Notes: generated by a model not told the origin, from the sequence alone. A stretch of DNA of 64,000 nt from Ailanthus altissimus (GCA_946807835.1 OX327697.1:22764001-22828000); one strand, 5' to 3'; shown: positions 1 to 13,414, numbered from the stretch's first letter. Numbers and translations: made by a program.

Positions 1-349
1 CAAAATAAAACTAGATCAAATTTTAAGCTGGCTGCCGCAAATGGCACCTGAATTGGAGTCCGGAAAGGTAGCGCGTGGTCCCCACGCGTTGGAATTAAGG
101 AGTGAAACATGCGTTGTACAGTGCAGCACTTGTTCACTCTCGGTAGGTGGCGCGTGTATGACACGTGCCTTGATAAAGCCCTACGACAGCTATTATCTTA
201 TAATGTTCCGACTCCAAATTATGTATTGAGTTTAATGGTGTGCTCGATTTGTCTGTTTGAGGTTGGGGTGAAGCACACGTTTCAATTAAAAGAGTGGGAT
301 TCGAATAAATACTATTCATCATCTTCAACCTCAAAATTCTAAAACTCAA
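1..349. other. Intergenic sequence, no gene recognised
   Basis: Short overlapping open frames occur on both strands, but none has a recognisable motif or splice structure. The stretch around 60-175 is more GC-rich than its surroundings, with several CG-containing blocks such as gcgcgtgg. It may be the edge of a mobile element cut by the window border. I see nothing firm in it. Confidence 0.4.
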
Positions 350-1246
350 TTTTCAAACCAGAAAAAGAAATAGCTCTTTCTCTCTTAATTTAAGTCCAAA
401 TTTAACAAATAATATATCTTTGGAAAGCTTGTTTCAAGCTCTTTCCAATGGTACCAATATTGTAAATAACGAATCACTGTAGAAAAAGTTGTGATTATAA
501 CAAAAGTCTTATGCTTAGTGTTTTTATTCTTTCACCATACATGTTATTTCAAATCAATCCAAAGCTTTAAAAACATATTATACATGTACAATAAATTATA
601 AAATCAGAAATATAAGCTAATTATTAGTTAAAACAAATTATGCCATTACTAAGCTCAATTTCAGTTTTAAATGAAAGAATAACATATTTCAATTAATATG
701 ACCAAAATAGAACACAAATTAACATGCTCCAATACCAATGAAAGAAATAAGAAATAATAAAAACATACCCGAATATTGATGCAGAAGTTTAAAGCCAGAA
801 TTGAACGAATTTGTGTCACTGCTTTCCTTTTGGTCGAAGAACAATCACAAGTGGAAAGTTTCCTCAATTCACGTTGCAAGAACCTTTGTGTTCTTTAACC
901 AATAACTCTCAGCTCATTCACACACATACTTTCTTAGTTTTTCATTTTAAGAGTGTTTAATTTTGCTAATACTCCATACACATTATTTGCACACTTTTTA
1001 CACTTATTCACAATGAACCAATGTTGGTTTATATAGACACTCTTATAACATTATTTTGACTATTTTTATTGTTAATGGTTTTTCCATTTATGTTAATAGA
1101 TTGTCCATTCAAGTTAATGGCTTCTCCATTTATATTAATGGATTGTCTATTCAATTTAATGGCTTTTCCATTCAAATTATATGTTTATTATGAGTGCTTG
1201 TGATAGGTCATTCCATCATGGGTGACCTAACTAAAAATTACCAACA
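350..1246 (-). mobile_element. Probable LTR fragment of an LTR retrotransposon, minus strand
   Basis: Read on the minus strand this stretch looks like an LTR. A possible terminus TGTTGG lies at 1246 (ccaaca on the plus strand). It is followed by a small tandem repeat and then a TATA-like tctatataaacc near 1030-1040, with an AT-rich leader beyond. No paired LTR or target duplication was found, so the inner border near 350 is arbitrary. The assignment rests on the layout only; the family is unknown. Confidence 0.35.
1071..1175. repeat. Five tandem copies of a 21-bp minisatellite
   Basis: Five consecutive 21-bp units start at 1071, 1092, 1113, 1134 and 1155. They share the pattern NTTAATGG or NTTAATAG, then a T-rich spacer, then TCCATT or TCTATT. 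The first four units alternate between two subtypes (gttaatgg...catttat and nttaat...cattcaa), which suggests amplification as a 42-bp dimer. On the minus strand the array lies just upstream of the putative TATA box of the enclosing LTR, where LTR enhancer repeats often sit. Confidence 0.85.
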
Positions 1247-1559
1247 GAGTATTTTCTGAAAGTAATGAATCTCATAAAGAAAAAAAAACATTTGGAATAG
1301 ATCTAAGTAGTCGTGATCCTAACGGTAAAGACATGGACAAACAACCAAGATAATAAAAAATAGACGACTACAATGTAATCGAAGTTTATGAAATTGTTGT
1401 CGCATCTTAATGGCATTGCATTATGAAGAAAGGCTAATGAAAGTATATGAATCATGTCAAAATTGATTAAGCGCACATAATGGCATATGATGTTTATTTA
1501 TATTCAACAAAAATGAAATCGAAATGAACAAGCAAGTTCTAAAGTGTGTTGAGATTATT

Positions 1560-2252
1560 ATGTGCATATGAAAACAACTATGTCCATGCATATTTTGGGA
1601 GAAGAATTTGGCAATGGCAAGGAAGAGAGGTAAGAGAGAGTTCTTTGAGTTTTATTCTTTCAAGTGTTGAAAAATAAACAAACTTCTCTTCATCTCCCTC
1701 TTTAATGGATGGCCAAAATGAATGATATGTAAATGGAGAAAAAGATAATTATTTTACAAAGAGTTGTTCAAAATAATTATCATGTAGAAATTGTTTCTAA
1801 GATTAATATACAAGAGTTGTATGTTAAAGATTTTTAATTTATACAAGAGTTGTATAGAAAATTTTACTATCTCCATTTAAGAAACAAAAATTGTATTCAA
1901 AAGAGTTTGAATACAAGTGCTACCATTCTAGCTCCTTAATCCCATCAAAAGTTATGGACTAGAATTGTTCAACATATACTTCAAGGTGAGCTCTTCACAT
2001 GGATTATTGAAGAACTTGAAGATTTTGTAAAGCTACCTTCATTAGGTGAGTATTTTACATTATGTGTTATAATACAATATTGTTCAACATGTTCATAATT
2101 GTATAATTGTTATACTTATGCATATATGTGATATATGTTGAATTTGTTAAAATGGGTGTATTTTGTAACATGCTTCCGCTTCGCATATAGTAATTTTTTT
2201 GAAATTACGTACACACTCGTATAATCACACACTCTATGATAAACACCCAACA
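1560..2252 (+). mobile_element. 3' portion of a long copia LTR (same family as the intron 7 element)
   Basis: The block around 1600-1700 (gagagagtt, ttcaagtgttga, cttctcttcatctcc) follows the leader part of the LTR seen near 21600-21710. The block near 1930-2000 (tagaattgttcaac, then acttcaaggtgagctc) matches 52770-52805. The end may be the cccaaca at 2246-2252. The upstream half of the LTR is missing, so this is a truncated copy. No target duplication was found. Confidence 0.5.
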
Positions 2253-2539
2253 AAACTTGTATAACTAGGATACAAAGAAACTTTTTCTGTCATAGTTACG
2301 TTCCCCTTACATAATATTCACAAGGTTCAAGTATGCACTGCTTGTGCTCTATGCATAGGTACTGTTAGAATCCAAATAATCATCCACATTATCATTACAT
2401 GGATTAATAATTGGGCCTTCATTCATAATCCCATTAATGAGAACATTGACTTCATTTTCATTGTGCTCATACTCATGACGCGCCTCAAGCATGATCTCTC
2501 AGATGAAATTTCTTTATCATTGACATATGTGTTTACGAA

Positions 2540-2945
2540 TTCAACACCAATAGCGAATGGTTACAGCTCCTGGTTAGAGAGGGAAAATTGAGCATGACTC
2601 GGGTAGACAAAGCTCTCATCATACAAAGGATGACATAATTGGTTACCTTTTATGCCCAAACTTGAATTTGAAAATAGAGAATTCTTTTTTTCTTTCATAC
2701 GTGATGCACAATAGAGTTCTAAATCAAATTCCATTGTCATTCTCTTCAAGAAAGATCTCCATGTCTTCATTACTACTAATTGGCATAAAGGGTAAGGATT
2801 TTGTTGAATTGAATCAAAACTACATCTTTATATCAAACTATGAGGTGTATAATCTGACGGACTGATAAACTTTGCCAAGCAACTGTACATGGGTTGTTGA
2901 AGTTGGAATCTTCAAACCTTTGTTATCAAAAACTGCAAACTTGTA
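2540..2945 (-). pseudogene. Fragment resembling the N-terminal domain of a Mutator-like (MULE) transposase
   Basis: Minus-strand reading gives pieces in shifting frames: KGLKIPTSTTHVQLLGKVYQ near 2840-2930, then SSNEDMEIFLEENDN and RTLLCITYERK near 2690-2780. This order (a serine/threonine-rich start, QLL-KVYQ, NDED-EFFLEEN, RTPLCI) is what I associate with the PB1-like N-terminal domain of plant MULE transposases. The frames are broken by stops and shifts, so it is a relic. No terminal inverted repeats were found. A domain search of the translated minus strand would decide it. Confidence 0.4.
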
Positions 2946-2959
2946 CTGCTCATTTTCTT

Positions 2960-5279
2960 GAACCCCTTAATCATTGAATAGGACAGCCACGTTGCCATGT
3001 ATGACACTTATTACTAAATGAAAATAAATCCATACGAATTTTGTACAACTACGAGAAAGAGTTCTATTTACAAGCCTTACATGTAAATTGACATAAAGGA
3101 TATATAATTCTAGAAAATATAGTGATTTGATGGATATTCAATTAGGGAATAATACCATATATTAATGCAAATACACTTTAATATTAAAGAACACTTGCTA
3201 GAATACTTACTCCAATATAGTAAAGCAACCTTCTTAATCTAGTTTTGAATAATACATATTGATTAGGAGACTTCCTAACTGGCACGGTGAACCAAAAGCT
3301 TGACATTTCAACTTACTAGCGTGCAGCGTTGACCAAACATCAACTTTTGGCTTGGATTAATTCTAGACTTTCATGTCTTCGTAGTCAAGAAGTGAGCTAA
3401 AGAGATTACTAAACCTAATATAGTAGTTATTAAACAAAATATGAAAATTACAGAAGTGGAGTATCCTTAAAATCATACTAACTACAATTACCAATTGATA
3501 TAGTCCAATATTATAAGACTTGTTAACGGAGAAAGTCGAACAATCAAATCCCTAGACTTGACTTAGAAGTTGAGAAACTCAGGCAAATTATTAGACTTTC
3601 AAGTCAAGTAAATCTAGTAAACAGTGGCTCAACTTTCTCGACTTGTAGGTCAAGAAAGTTAAGTGCTAGACTGGTCAAGAAAAACAAGCAATTTATCTAA
3701 TATAATGGAGACAGGTCGAGAAAGATGAGTAATTTGCCTAAATCCTCCAAATTCATAAAACACTTTATCGTGCAATTTTTCAATAACATACAACTAAAAA
3801 AAATTAAACAGCAACAAAATCACAAGATATCTAATCTACCAAAAATACTTGCAATCAATTCTATCATTAAATGATTATGTATTTTTTTTAAATATATATA
3901 AATGGAGGTTGAAATCATACCTTAAAATCACAATGTATGTGATTTAAATTATAAAATCTCTAGCTTTTATGATTTGAAAGAAAATTAGCAAAACTTTTAA
4001 GAAAATGATGGAGATAAAGATAATAACTTGACTATTGAAATATGGGTGGGTCGAACCAATTTAGGAATTTGGTTATATTCATTTGAAATTATTTAAAATT
4101 GTACAAGACTAAGATTGAGAGTTATAAAAGGGCCGCTCGAACTTTTAACGCCTTTTTGAGCATAAAATCTTTACATTTTTTGTGAGTATAAAATTTCTAA
4201 TTTCTTTTATTAAGAGCATATTTAAACAAAAAGCCCGTTAAAGAATAGGATTGCCATTCCCAATACCCCTTAAAAATGAGTGGTGGAATTAAAATGAAGG
4301 ATAAAAATCATCCTTTGCCCTTACTTTTTTTTTTATGTTTTAAAAATATTATTTTATTAATTTTTAAATTTATTTTTATTACTATTATATTGAAATTTTC
4401 TTTCTTTCTTTATTTTTAAACTTTATTTAGTTATTTATTTATTTGTTAATATTTTAATATATAAATTCATCATAAAAAAAGCATATTTAAAATTTTGTGA
4501 GAACTCATTCCTATTTCAAGTGTAAATAAATACATTAATAGCATTAGTAATAATTTTGATTCTAATTTTAAAATAAGTGAATAATAGTCTAACTCAAATT
4601 ACGAATCCAATTATTATAAATCTGATTTCTACCAATTTGATTTAAAAAAGGTAAACACACCCTAAATATATAAAACAAATATTTTATTATAATAAGCTTC
4701 TTTTTTCAATAAATATGAAAGATGAAGGTACTTATGTCAACGTACCTATTTTTAGTTTTTTTTTTTAAAAATGAGATAGGTAGCATTTGATTAAAAACTA
4801 ATGAATAGCACTCCTATTTAGACTATTTTTAATTAAATCCTATTCAAATTCTAATCAATAAAGTTATGATATAAAGTGATCCTATGTTACTAGATATAAA
4901 AAGGGAAAAAAAATAACAGTCATATTCAAGTTAATAATGAAGGTATTTTCTTATTTTAATACGAGCATAATCAACTTACGGTCAAAGGATTAAAGCCTGT
5001 TTAGAATGGATGTGAGTATTAAATTTTCTAATCCCTCAATCTATGTGAAATTTCACAAAAGGTTAAGGAGATTTGTGTCAAACCAAAAAAGAAAAGAGAG
5101 AACAAAAAGAAATTGATTAGCAAATTCTTTGCCCATTATTTTAAGAATTTTTCTTTTTAGTTACAAATTAATAGGCTAATTTTTATTAACTAAAATAATG
5201 CAATATGGATACAATTATTTTTGTTGTTATAAATAAACTATTTATAAAACAAAATCACAAAATTGACTCAAATTCCAAC
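2960..5279. other. AT-rich intergenic stretch without a recognisable gene
   Basis: No splice-supported gene, RNA gene or complete element was recognised. 3280-3720 has related blocks built on cttgacttg / caagtcaag motifs (for example tcaagtcaag near 3600 and ctcgacttg near 3635), which may be an old repeat. 4320-4960 is very AT-rich with long A and T runs. Confidence 0.5.
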
Positions 5280-5478
5280 CTGATAGGTATAAGGACGAAC
5301 CTTTAAAAATCTATAAGGCCTCTATGGAGATAGAGATGGAGATGGACATGGAGATGGGGGCGGGAGTTCGATTCCTTAGGGGTGCGGGTAACTTGAGAAT
5401 TGTGTGTTGGGACGCCAATAGCTCTAAGGTGTCATCCAGTTGGTGGATCATTATAAATCTATCTAAAAGAAATACACT
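5280..5478 (+). repeat. SINE-like relic with a tRNA-type B box
   Basis: The sequence GGAGTTCGATTCC (5361-5373) closely fits an RNA polymerase III B box (GGTTCGANNCC). The flanking blocks aaaatctataaggcc and gggtaactt recur in the same order at 49190-49290 (aagatctataagag, ataagtaactt). Two dispersed copies with a B box suggest a tRNA-derived SINE family. No clear A box, poly(A) tail or target duplication could be fixed, so the ends are approximate. A run of GATGGA/GAGATG repeats (5322-5356) lies just before the B box. Confidence 0.4.
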
Positions 5479-6036
5479 TCCATATTCAAAATAACTATAT
5501 TTCAAATTTTAAATTAAAAAAAGGTAAGTATTTTTTTATTAACTTATAATGTCTACTTATTATATATAAGTCGAAATATCTATTAATTTTTTAATTGTGT
5601 TTATTATATAAATGTACTAGCATCAAAATAATATGGTGAAGTTTTAGAAAGAAATAAAGTAAATAAAAGAAAAAGCTGGAGTTTTGGAAAATCAAAGTCC
5701 GATATAGAAAATTCATATCGATCTGAAAAGATTCATAAGGGCCTTTCTCATGCATACGAATGGCTGCACGAATCAATTCATACTATTTTTCCTACATGCA
5801 GGAAAGTCCACGTGAATTGATTCATCTGGCAATGAGCTCAAATGCTACATGCCTATGCATGAGAAAATCTCATATACACGTAGCATGCGTAGAATGGCAT
5901 GTGCGATGCACCCATTTGTCATGCATCTCCTGTGATTTTTAGTTGGAAATTTTTGTGTGTTTTTCTCAAACTATTTTTCCAACTTAAATGGTTTTTCTTT
6001 TATAAAAAAATTTATGTTTCAAGTGCTTGGAGAATG

Positions 6037-8183
6037 TGTTGGAACTGATACTTACATGTCATTCTAATTTTATATGAATATTAATTATTTAATATTTATA
6101 TAATAAACATTTCAAACAAAATTATTAATATTAAATATATATATATGGTAAGATACTTGTAACACTTCAGACATTGTATAATCTGAACGAATTCAGATTT
6201 GGTTCAAAGAAGTTTGGACTAGTGCTAAGAGTTAGCTACGCTGAGAATTATAATTACTAAAAGTTAGCACTGTTAAGAGTTAGCAAATTATAAGAGTCAA
6301 CGAAATCTAAGGAGTTATAACCTTATTTGAAATGGAAAAAAAATTCGAGAGTATATTAGCAATGACATAATTGCAAAAGGTTGTAAATAGTGTTAGAAAA
6401 TATCATTGTGCAAGTATGTTTTCAAACATAATGTTCTTGATTTATTTTCATTGATGCGAGTTTGTCGAGGAATCCCTTTTATATAGATTAGTGTACGTCT
6501 ATATCTGTATGGTAGAAATAGTTGTTCTTAACTAACCATAAGATTAGTTGAAGCTCGTATAGGTATATGGGTATTCAATGAGGATTGGGGAACAAACGGG
6601 CTTAATTAGGATCTCCAATAGACATCCTATAAAGTTGTCAATGGAGAATCCTTTCGAGTTGAATAGTATTTGTGGTCTTTACACATGAGCACTACGATGG
6701 CCTTGTGAGTGATCCACTATACATAGGTTCCACACATGTAAGAGACTTTTTATAGTTTGACCGCTGAGAGTTGCTGAGAATGGTCTAATGCTCGTGGAGT
6801 CCGGTATGTATAGATATATAATCTATCAACTCAAATGAGTGAGTAGTATATCCAAATGCTATAAGATTGTGTTCCTGAAAGTTTTATAGTTATAAGCAAT
6901 ACACTCAGAAAAAATGTTTTCCATATAAGTAACAATATCGCAAAAGTGTTTGCAGATATTATTTATGGGAATACGAATCTGGAGATAAGTTCTAGAGTTG
7001 AGCATATGGAGACTTGATGGTAATAATCTATGTCTTTGTTATTCTAGATAGTAATGATGGAGGGATGATATAAATATATATTAACCTCAACTTGTATGAT
7101 TTAACGCGATGTTTTGTTATTTTCATAATGTTTGTGTGGGGCAACGTTTATAAACTTACAGAAGAGTTTCGTAAGGCGAAATAAATGTAAACTTAAGAAG
7201 TCTCACTATATGAAGTGCACTCGTTGTGCACTGGGGCAGCGTACCAGATTTAATTGTTCAATCTAGAAAGTTCTTGAAAAATTGAAATTATTTTAAAGTC
7301 TCTCGAAGAGATTATAGAGTTAAATATTAAGCGCGGGATCTCGACAAGTGAAATTTATCACTTTTACCTCTCTATGAGATGTCATATATCATGCCATAAA
7401 TTTATTAGGGTATGACACGCGGCATCTATTAAGTGTTAATAATTATTTTTAACTAAATTATATTAGTTATGTTAATGCTTTTGTAACCATATGTATTTCG
7501 GCCAAATAGAAAATGAAGCCGGCCATTTGCTAAATTGATAATACTTTAAACGTTTTTGAAGAAAAAGTGAAATTTGGACAAATTAAAAATTAAGTGGGAA
7601 GTGGCAATATAATAAGTAGTGCTTTTAAAGTTAAGCATTTGGTGGCAAGATTTTGTAACTAGAATTGCCACTAAATTTTCTTTGATTCGACCATTTTTTT
7701 GGCAAATCGTAACTTGGCTTCTCATGCTTATAATTAAGCATGAGCTTCCTTTAAGTAAAAGTTAGATAAACATTTTTTTTGGGTTCAAATTTAGCCAACT
7801 CTTACTTAAGTATTAAAGCCACCAATTTATTTTTTATTTACCAAATTTTGGGCAACCTTGACTATAAATAGCCAAGATTATTTTAATGGAAATAACAAGT
7901 GAAATGTGTGAAAATATTACATGTATTGCCTAGAGAAAAGAAGCAAGAGTTGCTTCAAGTGTTTTAATATTCAGCCGAGAAATAAGAAGTTACTATTTTA
8001 GCTCGAAGGATCGCACTAAGTTTTAGACTGGAATTGCACAAAGCACGCTTTAAGGGCGAGTTCCCTAATATTTCAGTAGTGTAATGAGATGTTTGTTTAT
8101 TTTTCGCTGTGTATTTATGCATGTGATGTGTAATTTAAAAAATTAAAAATGTACTCGCTCACCTTATGCGTAATACACTTTCA
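6037..8183 (+). mobile_element. Solo LTR of a long-LTR copia family
   Basis: It starts with TGTTGG at 6037 and ends near cactttca at 8183, matching the termini of the intron 7 element (TGTTGG at 15945, acattttca at 22141). The 5' part, with repeated gctaagagttagc motifs at 6220-6290, aligns block by block with 16120-16210 and 50930-51010. A TATA-like ctataaatag lies at about 7862-7871, followed by a leader. No coding region lies inside and no second LTR adjoins, so it looks like a solo LTR of about 2.1 kb. The flanks gaatg and gtgtg are not a convincing target duplication. Confidence 0.65.
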
Positions 8184-8539
8184 GTGTGAACCACTCATTG
8201 TATATTTTAAGGAAATATAGGAGAATGCTATTAATAGTGATGAGAGATATGTTGGATATAGTAACTTCGGTCTTTTCGTTTCGAAGGATGTTAATTATAA
8301 AGGTTTTTAAAAAATTATGAGTCATGTAATTGGAGTTAATAATATATAGTATAAGGCGACTCTAAAAATTTCTATTGATATAATGAGGTTTAAGTAGAGA
8401 ACAATTAATATTGAAAATAATAAAGATGTCTAATTCTTCTTTGGGATAAATAGAAGATCGTTATGTCATTTATGTATAATAGTGAATTTTTATAGTTTCT
8501 ATTTATGAAGAGGATGCTCGAACCTTAATCAGAACCAAC

Positions 8540-9300
8540 CATCCTGTTATCATCACTTACATGGTGGTAAGTGATAGTAACCCAGTAAGTTACAGAACTC
8601 CAATAATATTAATTATTATGATTTTCATAAATAGAACGGATGACTATTATTATTCCTTTATAATGTTCAACGAAAACTCAACTTATATGTATTACAATAG
8701 TAAAGTGGATAGGGATGTCGATAGTCTTGGAAATTTTGATAATGTAGAACAATGTGGCTATTTAGATGATTTACCAGAAGACAGATATTATTATGTTTCA
8801 AAAAAATTTATTAATGAGGTGCGTGTTAATGTATAAAAGAGAAGATGATGTCGAATGTGAAAATCCTTTTGCGTTTCTTCCTTCAGTACCACCATCTGAC
8901 TTGCCCATATTTGATAAGATTTTATATTATAGAATTGGAGATGTATTTATGAGGATGTTTAATTTTTGACAACTACTTTATGCCCATACTATTGCAGTTT
9001 GTAGACATATGAGATTAAAATATTAGGATATTTGTTTACCTTATTATATGTCTAAGTGCTTATTACATGCATATAGTGAGCCAATTAATTCAACTGGTCA
9101 TCCATCAGATTGGATAGTTTCGGATAAGTTGAGAGTTACTGACATCCAATCTCATGTAGCACACTATCAATTAGAGAGGAGTTAGAAGAAGCAAATTCCA
9201 CCGTAAGGTGAGGAATCGAAGAAGAATATGTGCAGTTGCTATAAATAACTTGGACATAATCGTCAGACATGTCAGAACCCCGTTGCTTTGCATAGCAGTT
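8540..9300 (+). pseudogene. Degraded C-terminal part of a Mutator-like (MULE) transposase
   Basis: From 8970 the + strand reads AHTIAVCRHMRLKY, then PYYMSKCLLHAYSEPIN and GHPSDWIV. This resembles the region after the SWIM zinc finger (C-x-H...) of plant MULE transposases. At 9225-9290 it reads CSCYK-stop-LGHNRQTC, a C-x2-C-x4-H-x4-C zinc knuckle with a stop inside, as found at the MULE C-terminus. At least three stops interrupt the frame. An open stretch of 91 codons upstream (8561-8836) has no motif I recognise and may be further remnant. Non-functional. Confidence 0.6.
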
Positions 9301-10917
9301 GATATGCTTATGTTATTGTGTATTTTTTTACTATTTATGTTGTATTTGTATAACTTAAATTTAATGTGACTTTTTAGTAAATTTGTCATTTTGCTACTCT
9401 ATTGTTATATTTTATTACAATTCGATGTTATATGCATTTATATAACTTGATATATATATATATGAAATTTATTTTATTTCATTTACCACTTTATAATGTC
9501 AAATATATTTGCAAGGAAACCATGAGTTACAATAAGAATTATATTAATATATAAAAGATTATTCTTTATATTTGGGGTTGAGAGACAATTTAGCCAAGTA
9601 TTTAAATCATTAACAACTCTATGATTGTCTTTTGTCTGAGAGATAACTCGGTCAAAATAAGTATGGTTACAAAAAAATAATAAGTTACAACAAGAAATAT
9701 AATCACGAAAAGAATTGCCATCATGCACCATATGTGTTCTACCTTGTAGGCATAGAATATCAATTAGTTATATTGCAACATCAGAGAGATAACTTTTACT
9801 ATATTGCTTGATATCACTTCTATTCTCGTCTCATTTGTTTGGTTCTTATAAACAATTGAACTTAGACATTTTCATATAATAGTGAAAAGAAGTATATGTA
9901 ATTGCTTAATGCAATTGTTGATATTATTGACTATAAAAAAAATTTGTGCCTAAAAACTATACTTCTTGTAAAACAAACAAACAAATTAAATAAATTAAAC
10001 AAATAACATGTATTGAATAATTAAAATTAAATAAATTAAAATAAATATATAAATATATTAAATAATGAAAATGAGATAAATTAAAACAAACATATATTAC
10101 TTAATTAAAATTAAAAAATTAAAATAAACGTATAAATTAAACAATTAACTTTAAATAAATCATTTAAAGTATTATTGGATACTAATTCTATAACATTTAA
10201 TTTACTAATTAAATAAATTATTAATTTATTTTTATTTATTTAAAAATAAAATAAATTATTGAATATGTTTTAATAATTTTTAAAAAGATAAATTAAATTA
10301 TATTTTTGTTTATTAAATTAATAAATAAATATAAAATAAAAAATAAAAAAAAACATGCGCCATGTGGCATAATACATGGACTCGCAGCGCGCACGAGCCC
10401 ACACTTGCACGAAGCATTTTGCGCTTGTAGACAGTCGATTGTTGTGCCAATCGCCGTCTGCATTCGATTTTTACAATTTTAAAGTTATTTTTGATCAAAT
10501 TTTCATCATATATATTTTTTTTACATTTTCAACATATTTTTCAAATAATTTACCCATATTTCACACACATCTACTCATTTTCACCACTTTAAATATAAAC
10601 TATTAGTTTTATCTAAAATTCAAAAAAATTAATTTTAAATTTGAAATGAATAATAGGGTAAGCAAAGTCCACTCTATGTAATGTTATTTTTAAAATCACC
10701 GATTTATATAATGTCAAATTGAATGTCAAATTGAGAGAGTTTTGCAAAGAGATAGTTCATTCGATTTTGAGAGAAAATATGTATTTTTTAATTTTTTTTT
10801 TGGTAGAAAAAGAAAATAAGATTTAGAGGTATAATTATTAGTTTTAATTTTTTTTATTAAAAAAATTAATTTTTACACATATGACTAAAAAAGTAAAATG
10901 TCAAAAAAATTAGGCTT
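9301..10917. other. AT-rich upstream region of the ARM-repeat gene
   Basis: No gene or element was recognised. 9960-10330 is composed almost entirely of ATTAAATAAA-like words and may be an old degenerate repeat. 10355-10465 is a short GC-richer island (gcgccatgtggc, gcgcgcacgagccc). Confidence 0.5.
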
Positions 10918-11137
10918 TATTTATAAAAAATTCCCGATTGGTGATGCAGCCGGTTATAGACGGTTCACAGTTTCATAACGTTTCTACTGCAATTTCCCCC
11001 ATCGCTCGCTTCTTTCTAGTTTCTTCCATTCATCTATTCATGTTTCCAAACTAACCGCTTGCTTCAAGTATAATAACTATTACAGCTTCTGCTGCACAAT
11101 TTCAATATTAATCTCAGATTAACCTATAAATTCATCA
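10918..11137 (+). promoter_or_regulatory. Probable core promoter and 5' UTR of the ARM-repeat gene
   Basis: A TATA-like tttataaaaaa lies at 10919-10929. It is followed by a more GC- and pyrimidine-rich stretch (ttcccccatcgctcgcttctttc, about 10995-11017) typical of plant transcription starts and leaders, and then the first ATG of the gene at 11138. No upstream ORF of note was seen. The exact start site is inferred, not seen. Confidence 0.4.
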
Positions 11138-13375
11138 ATGGAGTTAACGCAGCAAGAACCAGAAGAACAACAGTTGCTATGGACGTCCAATTCACAGCAG
11201 CCGGAATCAATGGTCAGAGTCACTCTCGGCAGAGTCATGAGCACTCTCCTCACTGCTCGCGCCAAAAAACTCCACGACTCCATTTCACGCCTTTCTCCTC
11301 ACCACAAGACGACGTCACTCGGTACAGTACACGGAGACATATTCAAGTTGTTGCTATGATCACATTTTTTTTTTCTGTAGGCTTAAGTACTTCTTTTTGC
11401 AGGTTCACTGGAGGAGTCGCTATGGTTTCTGTATAATTATGTAAGAGACGCGGCAGAGAGGAAGGATATGTTGGACGAGGTCCTTGTTCCGATGATTGAA
11501 CATGTAATAAGCTAATACTAAAGATTTTCTTTTCCAAATTTTAATTTCTCCGTGTTTAATTTGTAATATTATGAAAATTTAGTAATTGAACTGGTATATG
11601 GTGCTGTAAGATTGAAGGAACATGAACTTTTTTCCTTGCTATTATTGAAGCATTAAAGATTAAGCTCATTTTTCCCTTGTTAGGTAAAATGACAACGCTG
11701 AGGTGTTGTTGAATGTGATAGGACTTGTTTATGAACTCCATTAGGATTACAATTTTAAACATGTTTTGCATGTTAAAAGTAATATTCCTTAAATTTTCTT
11801 TTGTACAAAATTCCAAAACAAGAATTGGCAAAAGAGAAGCTAGGCCAAAATAGAAGAAATGAAATTCATACCTTGTTCTTTCTTGAATTGTATCTGTCAT
11901 AATTGCTTTTAGTAGTTGATAGTTATATGTATGTTTCTAATCTTTTTCAGTCACTAAGGAGCAAGGAGTCAAAGCATGGTGGTCAAGCTTTGGTACTTCT
12001 TAGTTGGTTATTTAAAGATGAATTTATTTTCCAAGTTCTCTCTACGAATCTTGCTAACATTTTTATGAGGAAAGATGATCGCTATATAACCCTTGGCTGG
12101 TGTACCTTTGTGCGTGCTCTTCTGGAGTATGAGAATTCGATGGATCATCACTTCTTAAATGGTAAACTAACAGTTGCTTTATTCTATATCTCACCATCTT
12201 TTTTTGGGGGGGTGGGAGATGCTGGGTGTTTCGCTTCATAAAAGAAGTGCAGGGTTCAGTTCGAGTTTTCTTATGTTCTTTTTCCATGTTGCTGTCCGGA
12301 AGTCTATTCACCATGATAGTCCAAAGAGGAATCTTATTTTGAGTCAAGGTTTATTCATTGGTTTGAAGATTGTTCAGTTTGTAATTTTATTTATCCTTTT
12401 TGGCAGGAATAATGGAGAAGTATAATGCTTTGTTGAAGATACTTTGTTCGTGTATTCCACATTTATCATATATTATTTGTCAAGGAAGGTATAAGCCAGT
12501 GGGGAACTATAAAAGTCAATTCTTCACCTCTTTAGCTGGATGGAGATTTTGTGCATTTCTCGTTATTGTCTTTGTTTTTCTATAGATTCTTTACATTTGT
12601 AGCTTTATTTTTCTTTAGTCCTTGGGTTCCACACATACACAGACAGATAAAACACACTCCAAGTGTTGCACAACTATCAAAATGACAACGTATTGTCTAT
12701 TGTTGCATGCTTCAAGTGTCTTCATTAAGCCATAGTTGTGTCATTAGCTGTATCTAAATTAGAGACTGAGATTCCTTAAGACCAAGGTCTGCAGCAATCA
12801 GTTAAAAGACACCTTCAAAGAGAAATATGCAGGTTCTGCTGTGTAAAAGTTTTCTTGTGATTTTCAGTGTCATCTGCGATACGCTAGACCAGTTAACATT
12901 CTGATACTGCATTACCAGATGAACCATATTTCTATGGATTCCTCAAGGACCTGACAATTGAAACTCAGTACGTAACCTTGCCCAGGCTTTAGAAAACAAG
13001 GAAAAATGTTTAAAAATCAGACTTGTTTTCTGCTTCTCTATCTTGGGAGCAGATGCAAATTGAATACTATATAATCATTTCCTATGTTCTCTTTTTAACC
13101 TTTGAGGTTTGAAATTTAAAATAGCTTTTCATACTGAGATTTGGAGATTTGCAACATAAGACCTGTTTAGCAGAAGATATGTACTTTGGATTATTATGGG
13201 AAACAAAGTGTTCCTGTACTCATTTCATTTTTGTTCTTTTTGCATGATTCCTGTGCCTTTTGAAGTGCTCTTGTTGTCATCTTTCTCATTAATTAAATTG
13301 TCTTGTTTCTTTCAACTTTGCTTAAGGCTGTATGATACATACATACCTACATACATACATAACATACATACATAA

Positions 13376-13414
<39 letters not shown>

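Noticed and set aside
9960..10330. Repetitive attaaataaa words as a satellite
   Set aside because: There is no fixed period or unit; it is just low-complexity AT-rich DNA.
11556..11900. Minus-strand frame of 114 codons
   Set aside because: It sits inside intron 2 of the ARM-repeat gene on the opposite strand, with no motif.
13336..13412. Short tetranucleotide repeats considered as a CRISPR-like array
   Set aside because: These are simple microsatellites without spacers; the host is a plant.
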